In this document: piece after piece, positions 1 through 5,738 of the stretch
How the letters are laid out: every line of letters begins with the position of its first letter
Numbering within the stretch: the stretch's first letter is position 1
Source of the DNA: Chthoniobacterales bacterium
GTDB lineage: Bacteria; Verrucomicrobiota; Verrucomicrobiae; Chthoniobacterales; UBA10450
DNA: 7,039 bases
NCBI GenBank assembly: GCA_003244125.1
Contig: QHBL01000374.1
Span: forward strand, 1 to 7,039
Direction of reading: 5' to 3'
Notes under the pieces: model-generated
What the model was told of the DNA's origin: nothing
What the model saw: the letters and a program-made list of their open reading frames with translations, nothing else
Databases searched by the model: none
Position numbers and translations under genes: made by a program

Positions 1-36
1 GGTTTGTAGGGGCCGGTGTCTCAGCGGCACAGGCAG

Positions 37-46
37 CGTGGCCACG
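37..46. repeat. Perfect 10-bp palindrome downstream of the DUF5069 gene
   Basis: CGTGGCCACG reads the same on both strands and sits about 30 bp beyond the stop codon of the DUF5069 gene. Positions 1-78 hold no convincing gene. They contain GC-rich sequence (GGGGCCGGTGTCTCAGCGGC on the plus strand at about 9-28) that looks like intergenic repeat material, and the palindrome could be part of a transcript-end hairpin. No T tract accompanies it, so I do not call a terminator. Confidence 0.35.
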
Positions 47-78
47 GTTTTCGATTTTGCCTCCGGGGATGGACGGAT

Positions 79-498
79 TTATTTCAACCGGCCTTCGTCG
101 AACTCGATGAGGTCGAAATACGTTTTGATGTCTTTGCGCCCTTCGCCGCCCGCTTCCTTGAGGAAATGAACGAAGCGCGCGCGCTTGGCCGCCGTATCCG
201 GATGGCGCGAAATCATTTCGTCGTTCCAATGCGCGATCTCTTCCGCGGAATGCTTGGCCGCATTTTTTTGCACCCATCCCAGAATGCCCTCGTCGTCATC
301 GAGCCGATTTGCGACTTGCTCAAATTCGTCGCCATTCAATTTCAAAAAGGACAAAAGATGTTTATCGAAGCCGACCGTTTTGTAGTTGTAGCCGTTGAGC
401 AATCCTTTTTGATGGAGACGCGCCTTGTCGATCAAGCGCGGCAGGTGGACGTAGCCGCCTAATTTTTCGTAGGGACTGCGCGGTCGCAGCTTCTGCAT
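79..498 (-). CDS. DUF5069 domain-containing protein
   Basis: A 139-residue soluble protein starting at ATG (498) and ending at TAA (79). I recognise it as a DUF5069-type protein from the opening LRPRSPYEKLGGYVHLPRLI followed by DKARL, which is the signature of that family, and from the small, charged, helical make-up. There is no signal peptide or membrane segment, so it should be cytoplasmic. The length fits the family, whose biochemical function is not known to me. It is the last gene of the leftward cluster. Its start lies 8 nt after the stop of the zinc-ribbon bactofilin, which suggests cotranscription and possibly coupled translation. The nearest purine-rich stretch (TAGGTAG) is a weak ribosome site. 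A 148-codon open frame on the opposite strand is a codon-bias shadow. The family call is fairly sure and no role can be inferred. Confidence 0.85.
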   Translation of the reverse strand: MQKLRPRSPYEKLGGYVHLPRLIDKARLHQKGLLNGYNYKTVGFDKHLLSFLKLNGDEFEQVANRLDDDEGILGWVQKNAAKHSAEEIAHWNDEMISRHPDTAAKRARFVHFLKEAGGEGRKDIKTYFDLIEFDEGRLK

Positions 499-506
499 CG
501 AGCTAC

Positions 507-1376
507 CTAGGTGGCAGGGAGCGATTCTGTCAATCCAGGCGGGACTTCAGGTTTTTTCTGCAACTCTTCCCCCGCGGCGGGAGTAAGCAGCAGGTCGGCC
601 TGCTCCAGATGCGCGCACCCAATGACGAGCTCGCCAGAAAAAACTCCGCCCTTCTCCACGTTAATTGCGCGGGCGGTGACGTTGCCATCGAGCGCGGCGT
701 GCTTGCGGATGGTGACCATTCCTTGCGCGATAATCTCGCCGCTCATGCGGCCGCGAATTTCGATGTTGGTTACTCGCAGCCGGCGAAAAAATTGAATCTC
801 CGCGCGCCGCTCCACCAACATATCGCGAGCGGTAATGCGCCCGGAAACTCTGCCTACAATCTGGATGCGCAGCGATTGGTCACAATTCAAATTTCCGCGC
901 AGCCGCCCTTCGATGACGGCATTTCGACAACGCACGCTGCTGCTGCTCATGTCGCCTTTGTTGGTGACATGCACCTCGCCATGGGTGCGGATGGCGCGAC
1001 TAAAGTTGGTGCTGATTTTGTAATCGCGCAGGTCAATGTGCGCGCTGCACGAGGGACAGATGGTCGAGCTGGCAGCGCCGCTCACTTCCTGTTTTCGTTT
1101 ACACTCGAAACACTCGATGACTGAGTTGCGATTCGTTTTCCACAACCCATCAAAACGCCGGAGCAAGGAAGAGCTCTCGACCGCGCGCGGTGGCGGCGCG
1201 GTTTCCACCGGCGCGCGCGGCGTCAACACGATAGCTGGCCGCGGCCGATCCGTAGACGAAAAATGAGCGCCGCATTGACGACACATGGTCGTCTTGGCTG
1301 CGGCGTACTCCTTCTGTTTAAAGCCGCAATGAGGGCACTCGAGAGCGACTTTTACCGGCGACGACGACTTTGCCAC
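507..1376 (-). CDS. Bactofilin-family protein with two N-terminal zinc ribbons
   Basis: A 289-residue protein from GTG (1376) to TAG (507). Residues 14-35 form a CPHC...CRQC zinc ribbon (Cys14, 17, 32, 35) and residues 89-110 a second one (CFEC...CPSC; Cys89, 92, 107, 110). A Pro-rich linker (about 43-66) joins them. From about residue 120 to 250 the sequence follows a bactofilin-like rhythm of short beta strands with G-x-(I/V)-x repeats (VIEGRLRGNL, GRVSGRITA, RMSGEIIAQ, ALDGNVTA), as expected of a polymer-forming right-handed beta helix. The last 40 residues are Pro/Leu/Glu rich. Canonical bactofilins are filament-forming cytoskeletal scaffolds at the cell envelope and usually lack zinc ribbons, so this one is about twice the usual size and may bind a partner or nucleic acid through the ribbons (inference). 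It starts 21 nt after a classical bactofilin gene, so the two probably copolymerise or act together. The GTG start is chosen because it precedes the first ribbon closely and follows the upstream stop. Confidence 0.85.
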   Translation of the reverse strand: MAKSSSPVKVALECPHCGFKQKEYAAAKTTMCRQCGAHFSSTDRPRPAIVLTPRAPVETAPPPRAVESSSLLRRFDGLWKTNRNSVIECFECKRKQEVSGAASSTICPSCSAHIDLRDYKISTNFSRAIRTHGEVHVTNKGDMSSSSVRCRNAVIEGRLRGNLNCDQSLRIQIVGRVSGRITARDMLVERRAEIQFFRRLRVTNIEIRGRMSGEIIAQGMVTIRKHAALDGNVTARAINVEKGGVFSGELVIGCAHLEQADLLLTPAAGEELQKKPEVPPGLTESLPAT

Positions 1377-1397
1377 GGTCTCGCGCTAGAGCTTGAT

Positions 1398-1988
1398 TTA
1401 CGCCCGCGTTCCGAAGGCGGCGGTCTTCGCCGGTTCTTCGTGGCGCACCACTTCCGGCCGGGTGTGCTGCGGTTGCGGCTGCGTTTTGCTCGCACCAGTA
1501 ATTCCAGCAGCGCCTGCGGCGGAGCTGGTGACTTCGGATTTTCCAATGAAGGTGGCGCCTTCTTCGATCACCAGGCGGGCCGCTTTCAGGTCGCCCTGTA
1601 AGGTGCAACGCGATTTCAATTCGCAACGTTCACCCACGGTGATGTTTCCCTGCACTTTACCGTAAACGGTGATCGATTTGGTTTTGATCTCGCCGCGAAT
1701 GTCCGCGTTCTCGCCAATAGTAAGCACTCCGTCGGAATGAATCTCCCCTTCGACCTTGCCGTCGATCAGCAATTCTTTCTGAAATTTGATTGAGCCTTTA
1801 ATTTCGACATCGCTCGAGAGCACGTCTTTGCCACTATGTTCTGCCATATAATTTGGATGATCGGTTGACGTTGTTGTTCTTGGTTGTTCGCGATAAACGG
1901 GTCGATTAATATCTTCCTCGCTCACCGCGCGCTGCGGCTCTTCGCCAATCGACGAGTTTGGCCTTTGCGGGATGAATTTCTTAAGCAC
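1398..1988 (-). CDS. Bactofilin (polymer-forming cytoskeletal protein)
   Basis: A 196-residue protein from GTG (1988) to TAA (1398). The N-terminal 55 residues are polar and disordered-looking. Residues about 57-153 are a textbook bactofilin core made of repeated short strands (VEIKGSIKF, LLIDGKVEGEI, LTIGENADIRGEI, ITVYGKVQGNI, CTLQGDLKAARLVIEEGATF). The tail is Ala/Thr/Pro/Gln rich. Bactofilins polymerise without nucleotide into filaments that localise cell-wall enzymes or other envelope machinery on the inner face of the membrane. There is no membrane segment. The ATG just before the GTG leads to a stop after three codons, and the next in-frame Met is inside the protein, so GTG is the best start, although no good Shine-Dalgarno sequence precedes it. 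A GGAGTCGGCTCC hairpin (2001-2012) lies in the 30-nt gap to the upstream GT-C gene. It is the second gene of the leftward cluster. Confidence 0.93.
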   Translation of the reverse strand: MLKKFIPQRPNSSIGEEPQRAVSEEDINRPVYREQPRTTTSTDHPNYMAEHSGKDVLSSDVEIKGSIKFQKELLIDGKVEGEIHSDGVLTIGENADIRGEIKTKSITVYGKVQGNITVGERCELKSRCTLQGDLKAARLVIEEGATFIGKSEVTSSAAGAAGITGASKTQPQPQHTRPEVVRHEEPAKTAAFGTRA

Positions 1989-2000
1989 ACATCAGTATGG

Positions 2001-2012
2001 GGAGCCGACTCC
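2001..2012 (-). other. Small hairpin between GT-C gene and bactofilin
   Basis: On the minus strand GGAG-TCGG-CTCC forms a 4-bp GC-rich stem with a 4-nt loop inside the 30-nt gap between the two genes. The only GGAG-type ribosome-binding motif before the bactofilin start is in this stem, about 20 nt from the GTG. The hairpin might bring it closer or hide it. The stem is too short to be more than suggestive. Confidence 0.3.
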
Positions 2013-2018
2013 GGTATG

Positions 2019-3557
2019 TCAATGGATTCCATCGAAAAAGCGGTTTTTCTCCAAGTTTTCTACCCGATAAATCTTGAGTCGCCCCGTCTGTGCACGCAGC
2101 GAAAGGAAAGCCGGAGCGTGGCTCGGTGATCGGTCAAGCACGAAGCAAAGGGCGTCCGGCGGAATAGGAATCGTTAGGAGATCGTGGCAGTTTTTCGCCA
2201 ACCGCTCGCCGTCGTATTCAACAACCGAGCGCACCTTGCGCCGCTGGCAAATCTCAATCGCTTTCTGGAATTCGTTTGTTGCGTAAAAATGTGCGGTATC
2301 TGCAATTCCTGCAATACTTTCATGCGAACTGCCTGCTACCGCCGGTTGCCTCGACCAATAGGCAAGCGCGGGCGATAACCACCAGGGCGCGAGAAATGGA
2401 CCATCGACCACAACCGCCACCCGACGCAGCTCGGCTAGCTCGATTAGATTTTCGGAGCGGCCCAACGTTGCCGCGGGCCCGAATGAACCGTCCCAGGCCT
2501 GCGCGCTCGGAAACAAACTGATAACGAAAACTGTCACCGCAACCCATCGCTTGCCGAAGCGCGAGAGAATCTCGGGAGCTAGTAAAGCATACATAACCGC
2601 CAAAAAATAACCCCAGCGTGCCTGCCAGATGGAAAGAACAAATGTGGCCACGAGAAGCGCAGGCAAAAAAATGGGCAGGTCGGTTTTACGCCGCAGAAAC
2701 AGAATCGGCGCCGCCAGCAACAACCAGCCGCACCATTGGAACCAGAGGTTGCTTCCTAACGAGACGTGGGAAAGCTCGCCGATGCTGGCGCTCCAGTTAT
2801 GCAGAGTGCTTGCCAGGGCAGGCGCGGGCAACGCGGGAACGCGGCGCTCAATCAGCGCGGCCAGCAGCAGGATAGCCGCGAAGACGATCCATCCGGCCCG
2901 ACGCTCGGCGCGAAAAAGAAGCCGGCCGCGCAACACGAGCAAAAGTGCGAGTAGCACCAGCGGCTCGTAAATTGAAATCCAGAGTGCGAAACCCCAGGCG
3001 GCGCTGGCGAGAATGCTCCAACTGCGCGCAAACTGAATAGCCGCCCTCCACTCCGCACAAATTGCCACCGTGATGAGCGCAATTAATAACGCTTGATGGT
3101 CCGGTCGCCCAAGAGCAAAGCCGTGGGCCAGAATGGGACTGGCCGCGAATAAAAGCAGAAGCGCGAATCGAAATCGCAACGCCATCCGGCGCGACCACCA
3201 GCAGAGAAAAATGCCGAGCGCAATCGAGAGCAGCGGCGAAATAATCGCGCCCGCGAGATCGAGCGGATTGGACGCGAAGGACGAAAGCAACTTTGCGATC
3301 GCCACAATCAGGTAATCCAGCGGCGCAGTAGTGTGCGGCGAAATGCCGACCGGGAAATTCTCGAAATCATGCCAGCGAACGATTGTCCCCGGATGTTCGA
3401 AGCAAATGCGCGCGCGCGTCATTCGCGCGTAACAATCGGCATCGACGAAATAAATCTGATGGCCGACGAAAACATCCGCGTAATTCGCGCAGCGGGTCAG
3501 GAGAACGAGGGCGGTGACGCTAATAATCTCCAGCGCGAAAAAAAAGCCGCGTTGCAT
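2019..3557 (-). CDS. STT3-like GT-C-fold integral membrane protein (putative glycosyltransferase)
   Basis: A 512-residue polytopic membrane protein from ATG (3557) to TGA (2019). A first membrane segment (about 5-22) is followed by the periplasmic-loop motif YFVDADCYARMTRAR (DAD at 39-41), which matches the acidic loop-1 motif of GT-C enzymes. HGFALGRPDHQ (about 145-155) resembles the second acidic/His metal-site region of STT3/AglB/PglB. About ten hydrophobic segments follow up to residue 350. The C-terminal soluble part has PWWLSPALAYW (391-401) and a later GSSHES (409-414), reminiscent of the STT3 WWDYG region and its downstream acceptor-site segment, although the canonical WWDYG is not present. 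GT-C enzymes move sugars from polyprenyl-linked donors to protein or lipid acceptors outside the membrane. The acceptor here cannot be told. It is the first protein gene of the cluster, 30 nt before the bactofilin. A plain DUF membrane protein related to STT3 but not an oligosaccharyltransferase is the main alternative. Confidence 0.82.
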   Translation of the reverse strand: MQRGFFFALEIISVTALVLLTRCANYADVFVGHQIYFVDADCYARMTRARICFEHPGTIVRWHDFENFPVGISPHTTAPLDYLIVAIAKLLSSFASNPLDLAGAIISPLLSIALGIFLCWWSRRMALRFRFALLLLFAASPILAHGFALGRPDHQALLIALITVAICAEWRAAIQFARSWSILASAAWGFALWISIYEPLVLLALLLVLRGRLLFRAERRAGWIVFAAILLLAALIERRVPALPAPALASTLHNWSASIGELSHVSLGSNLWFQWCGWLLLAAPILFLRRKTDLPIFLPALLVATFVLSIWQARWGYFLAVMYALLAPEILSRFGKRWVAVTVFVISLFPSAQAWDGSFGPAATLGRSENLIELAELRRVAVVVDGPFLAPWWLSPALAYWSRQPAVAGSSHESIAGIADTAHFYATNEFQKAIEICQRRKVRSVVEYDGERLAKNCHDLLTIPIPPDALCFVLDRSPSHAPAFLSLRAQTGRLKIYRVENLEKNRFFDGIH

Positions 3558-3579
3558 CTCGCCGTTCTATTCAGAATTT

Positions 3580-3600
3580 AGAAATCAGAAATCAGAAATT
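3580..3600. repeat. Short tandem repeat, AGAAATC unit, three copies
   Basis: The 7-bp unit AGAAATC occurs twice and then once as AGAAATT (3580-3600), preceded by the related TCAGAATTT. It lies 22 bp before the start codon of the GT-C gene and so would be in its 5' leader or promoter. It is A/T-rich in a GC-rich setting. It could be a slippage-prone spacer. Confidence 0.75.
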
Positions 3601-3605
3601 TTTCA

Positions 3606-3634
3606 CGCCTTCCAAGCCGTAGCCTTTGAAGGCG
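3606..3634. repeat. Inverted repeat (CGCCTTC / GAAGGCG), REP-like
   Basis: CGCCTTC (3606-3612) and GAAGGCG (3628-3634) are perfectly complementary around a 15-nt centre that adds partial pairing (CAA with TTT, GCC and its flanks). The result is a long imperfect stem. It lies between the tRNA and the GT-C gene. It resembles dispersed intergenic palindromes, but copy number cannot be judged from one window. Confidence 0.6.
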
Positions 3635-3635
3635 C

Positions 3636-3651
3636 GGGCGAAAGTTTGCCC
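3636..3651. repeat. Second inverted repeat (GGGCGAA / TTTGCCC)
   Basis: GGGCGAAAGTTTGCCC can fold on itself with six to seven pairs (one G-T) and starts two bases after the preceding hairpin. The two together form a double-stem structure in the tRNA/GT-C intergenic region. Confidence 0.55.
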
Positions 3652-3686
3652 CACCACAGCCCGCCTTCATTTTATTACGGCGTGGC

Positions 3687-3707
3687 AGCCCCGAAAGCTT
3701 TCGGGGC

Positions 3708-3708
<1 letters not shown>
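3687..3708 (-). terminator. Perfect 22-bp palindrome abutting the tRNA 3' end, possible terminator or processing hairpin
   Basis: AGCCCCGAAAG (3687-3697) is followed directly by its exact reverse complement CTTTCGGGGCT (3698-3708). In the minus-strand transcript it begins at the discriminator base of the tRNA. It would form a very stable stem (about nine pairs with a tight loop) right behind the tRNA. No T run follows in that direction (the next bases are GCCACGCC), so intrinsic termination is uncertain. It may instead block 3' exonucleases or define the end for RNase processing. Being symmetric it could act on both strands. Confidence 0.5.
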
Positions 3709-3781
<73 letters not shown>

Positions 3782-3826
3782 CTTTACGAGGGAAAACAGT
3801 CAAAGTTGCTCCCGCCTAAGAGCATA

Positions 3827-3849
3827 TTTTGATACTCCTTTTTGATACT
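3827..3849 (+). repeat. Direct repeat TTTTGATACT x2 before the integrase start
   Basis: TTTTGATACT occurs at 3827-3836 and again at 3840-3849, a period of 13 bp. The second copy ends 6 bp before the ATG of the integrase. Closely spaced short direct repeats beside an int gene are typical of recombinase or excisionase arm-binding sites, or of an operator for int autoregulation. Either role is inferred from position only. Confidence 0.55.
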
Positions 3850-3855
3850 GCGCGA

Positions 3856-4966
3856 ATGCTTTCGAGAAACTCGAGTCCAGAGCAGACATGGAAACGATGC
3901 GGCGAGAACCTCGTCAGATATACTCCCTCCGGCACATACTACGTTCGAGCGCGGGTTGCGGGCAAGTTGTACGTGAAGTCACTCGAGACTCCGGTGCTGA
4001 CGGTCGCGCGTCAGCGCCTGGCTGATGAGCTTCGTAAGCTTCGCGCCCGAGCAACCTCCGCAGCGGCTGTGCGAAAAGGCAAGATGCAGGTCGGCGACGC
4101 CTTGGCTATTTACCGTGAGCGGCTGAAAGCCGATACGAACGTCAAGCAGTCGACGAAGAAGTATTACGAACAGGTCGTCGTAGCCTTGTTGCGATCGTGG
4201 CCAAGTTTGGCAGAAAGGGACGTACAACGAATCTCGGAGCGCGATTGTAGGGAATGGGCGTCCAAATTCTTTCGGGAGTTCAGCGGAACTCGCGCCAACA
4301 ATACGCTGATGGTGCTGCGGAATATTCTCGAAATCGCCGTCGAAGCTGGGGCTTTGTATTCCAACCCAGCGCGAGCACTTGGTCGTGCGAAACTTAGCGC
4401 GAAGGAGTTGCTGCTCCCGAGCCGGGAACAGTTTATCCAGTTCGCGAAGCAGATTCGAGAAGCGGAGGCGCCATTCCAAAGACTGCGCAGATTTCGTTCA
4501 GTTCGTCGCGTTCAGCGGCTGTCGACTTTCTGAAGCGATCAGTGTCACGTGGCGCGACGTCGATTTCAAAAAATCGGAAGTCACAATTCGTGGAGACGCG
4601 GTTACGGGAACAAAGAATAGTGAAGTGCGTCGTGTTCCCATGATTCCGGAGCTGCGTGGCTTATTGCAGCGGCTGCGACACGACCGGTCTGACGAAACAA
4701 ACGAGATGCCCATCCTTCACGTCTGCGAAGCGCAGAAATCCATGGACCGTGCGGCAAACAAGGTCGGGATGAGGCGCATTACACATCACGATTTACGGCA
4801 TCTTTTCGCTACCATCTGTATTGAAAGCGGTGTCGATATTCCGACTGTTTCGCGTTGGCTTGGTCACAAAGACGGAGGAGCGCTTTGCATGAAGACCTAC
4901 GGACATTTGCGACAAGACCATAGTCTCGCTCAAGCTCAGCGCGTAAGCTTCGGGATAGCTGCGTAA
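3856..4966 (+). pseudogene. int: Tyrosine recombinase/integrase, frameshifted
   Basis: A site-specific recombinase of the phage-integrase superfamily, broken into two frames. Frame one (ATG 3856; TTG 3829 also in frame) encodes an arm-type N-terminal domain (LVRYTPSGTYYVRARVAGK) and a core-binding helical domain (about residues 77-172). It reads to a stop at 4533. The catalytic domain continues in the next frame to TAA at 4964-4966. All catalytic residues are present there: Arg in FSGCRLSEA (4523), the beta-hairpin Lys in TGTKNSEVRR (4613), HDLRH (His 4787, Arg 4796), WLGH (His 4865) and the nucleophile Tyr in MKTYGHLR (4898). Dropping one A from the AAA at 4478-4480 joins EAEAPFQ to DCADFVQFVAFSG and restores about 369 residues, the normal size. 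The gene would have integrated and excised the element to its right. As read it is inactive, unless the shift is a sequencing error or programmed slippage. Confidence 0.93.
4478..4480 (+). other. Frameshift site in the integrase (AAA run)
   Basis: Integrase homology moves from frame one to frame two here. Removing one A from CCAAAGAC gives the continuous reading PFQ-DCADFVQF. Without that, the core-binding and catalytic domains are separated. The exact base could also be one of the CC at 4471-4472. Confidence 0.8.
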
Positions 4967-5007
4967 GGAACAAGTTTTCCCGCGTTAGCACGAATCCGCG
5001 CGCCAGC

Positions 5008-5329
5008 TTACTGATGTCGATACACGCGGTAGAAACGAATTCGCGAACGGCAGAAAAGACGAGCGACCGACGCTCCCGCGAGGTAAGGCAAGACGATCAC
5101 GCAGGTTAGTCCAGCGAGGACTGATAACCCGTCCTCCGCTTTGAGTGTTCTCAAAAATGGGTGGCCGTGTAGCACTTCGTACGCGTGCAAAAATAAGGAT
5201 AGCGACGGCCACGAATGCCAGGCCGACCAATGAGCGTTGTCGTCGATTGAGACCACGTACGACCTCCGCGCCGCACCCGGTGCACACGTTCGGACTTTCA
5301 GGAACGTGAGTGTGACAATGCGGGCACAC
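5008..5329 (-). pseudogene. Zinc-ribbon, two-TM membrane protein, frameshifted
   Basis: The usable start is GTG 5329, giving an N-terminal zinc ribbon CPHC...CTGC (Cys2, 5, 16, 19). Then come a basic stretch (RGLNRRQRS) and a hydrophobic helix (LVGLAFVAVAILIF). After this the frame degenerates into RSATRPPIFENTQ and ends at 4985. The adjacent frame continues sensibly as HAYEVLHGHPFLRTLKAEDG, then a second hydrophobic helix (LSVLAGLTCVIVLPYLAG) and a basic end RSRIRFYRVYRHQ, with TAA at 5008. Deleting one base of the five-T run (plus-strand AAAAA 5189-5193) joins the two, so the ancestral protein was about 110 residues: zinc ribbon, TM, short loop, TM, basic tail. ATG 5341 (then AAG ACG, which would give MKTCPHC) looks like the original start but is followed by TGA at 5332-5330. 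It lies between int and relaxase, so it is probably element cargo. Function unknown. Confidence 0.72.
5189..5193 (-). other. Frameshift site in the zinc-ribbon gene (T5 run)
   Basis: On the coding strand the run reads CTT ATT TTT GCA in the N-terminal frame. With one T fewer it reads CTT ATT TTG CAC GCG TAC, continuing into the hydrophobic C-terminal half. The change in sequence character on either side supports the shift being here. Confidence 0.65.
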
Positions 5330-5335
5330 TCACGT
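5304..5335. repeat. Perfect 11-bp inverted repeat at the start of the zinc-ribbon gene
   Basis: ACGTGAGTGTG (5304-5314) and CACACTCACGT (5325-5335) are exact complements separated by 10 nt. The structure covers the start codon and the first CPHC of the zinc-ribbon gene and could block translation initiation by pairing in the mRNA. It contains the in-frame TGA that separates the upstream ATG from the ribbon. Confidence 0.85.
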
Positions 5336-5350
5336 CTTCATGCGGGCACA
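5318..5350. repeat. Direct repeat ATGCGGGCACA x2
   Basis: ATGCGGGCACA occurs at 5318-5328 and 5340-5350, flanking one arm of the inverted repeat. It may be left over from a local duplication or template switch at the 5' end of the zinc-ribbon gene, or be coincidental coding similarity. Confidence 0.7.
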
Positions 5351-5390
5351 ATATCACCGCCTGTATCAGAGTACGACCGAATTCCGTGGT

Positions 5391-5738
5391 TTACTCCGCG
5401 TCCTCGATTCGGATTTCCGTGATCACGCCATTCTCGCCAGGGTCCAATCCTTCATAGCGCTCCGGCATTGCTCGAATCCATTTCACCGCGAAATCCTGTA
5501 AAGCCAGAAGCAGTGTTCGAAGGTTATGGCCACGAAGTTCTACATCATGCGAAGAGAACAGTAGCCGCAGCGTCTCGACCTTGTCATCGCGGTTGAGTGA
5601 CGCAGTGGTGAGATGCTGGTACGGGAGTATCTGCGACACTCTTGGCGATGTCTCGATACGAAGACACGGGCATGGCGCTTCACGCTGCCAGCACGGGGGG
5701 CTTGTTTGCGCGATTGATCGGCGAAGTTCGGTTTTCAT
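5391..5738 (-). CDS. Small conserved-looking protein encoded next to the relaxase
   Basis: A 115-residue protein from ATG (5738) to TAA (5391). I do not recognise a named family. The first 30 residues look like a loose polar leader with three Cys. From about residue 34 it reads as a compact fold: RVSQILPYQHLTTASL, then KVETLRLLFSSHDVELRGHN, then a helix LRTLLLALQDFAVKWIRAMPERYE, and an acidic end GENGVITEIRIEDAE. The strand-helix pattern and amphipathic helix look like a genuine small cytoplasmic protein rather than chance frame. Its first 59 nt overlap the end of the relaxase gene in another frame, so the two are probably cotranscribed and perhaps translationally coupled. An accessory role in transfer or as a small regulator is possible but unproven. 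The start could be further inside (no other Met is available before the core), so the leader is uncertain. Confidence 0.65.
   Translation of the reverse strand: MKTELRRSIAQTSPPCWQREAPCPCLRIETSPRVSQILPYQHLTTASLNRDDKVETLRLLFSSHDVELRGHNLRTLLLALQDFAVKWIRAMPERYEGLDPGENGVITEIRIEDAE

Noticed and set aside
16..462. 148-codon plus-strand open frame opposite the DUF5069 gene
   Set aside because: It is almost exactly antisense to a recognised family protein. Its sequence has no family features, so it is a shadow of high-GC codon use.
609..1124. 171-codon plus-strand open frame opposite the zinc-ribbon bactofilin
   Set aside because: Low-complexity Ala/Asp/His-rich translation with no recognisable motif, lying fully inside a well-supported gene on the other strand.
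1318..1626. Minus-strand open frame bridging the two bactofilin genes
   Set aside because: Out of frame with both bactofilins and basic, Arg/His-rich in a shadow-like way. The real stop/start junction is clear at 1376-1398.
3979..4479. 166-codon minus-strand open frame opposite the integrase
   Set aside because: The plus strand encodes clear integrase domains over the same bases, and this frame shows no motif.
4471..4480. Programmed ribosomal frameshifting in the integrase
   Set aside because: There is no classical slippery heptamer with a downstream pseudoknot that I can see. Two other genes of the element have similar shifts, so decay or sequencing error explains all three more simply.
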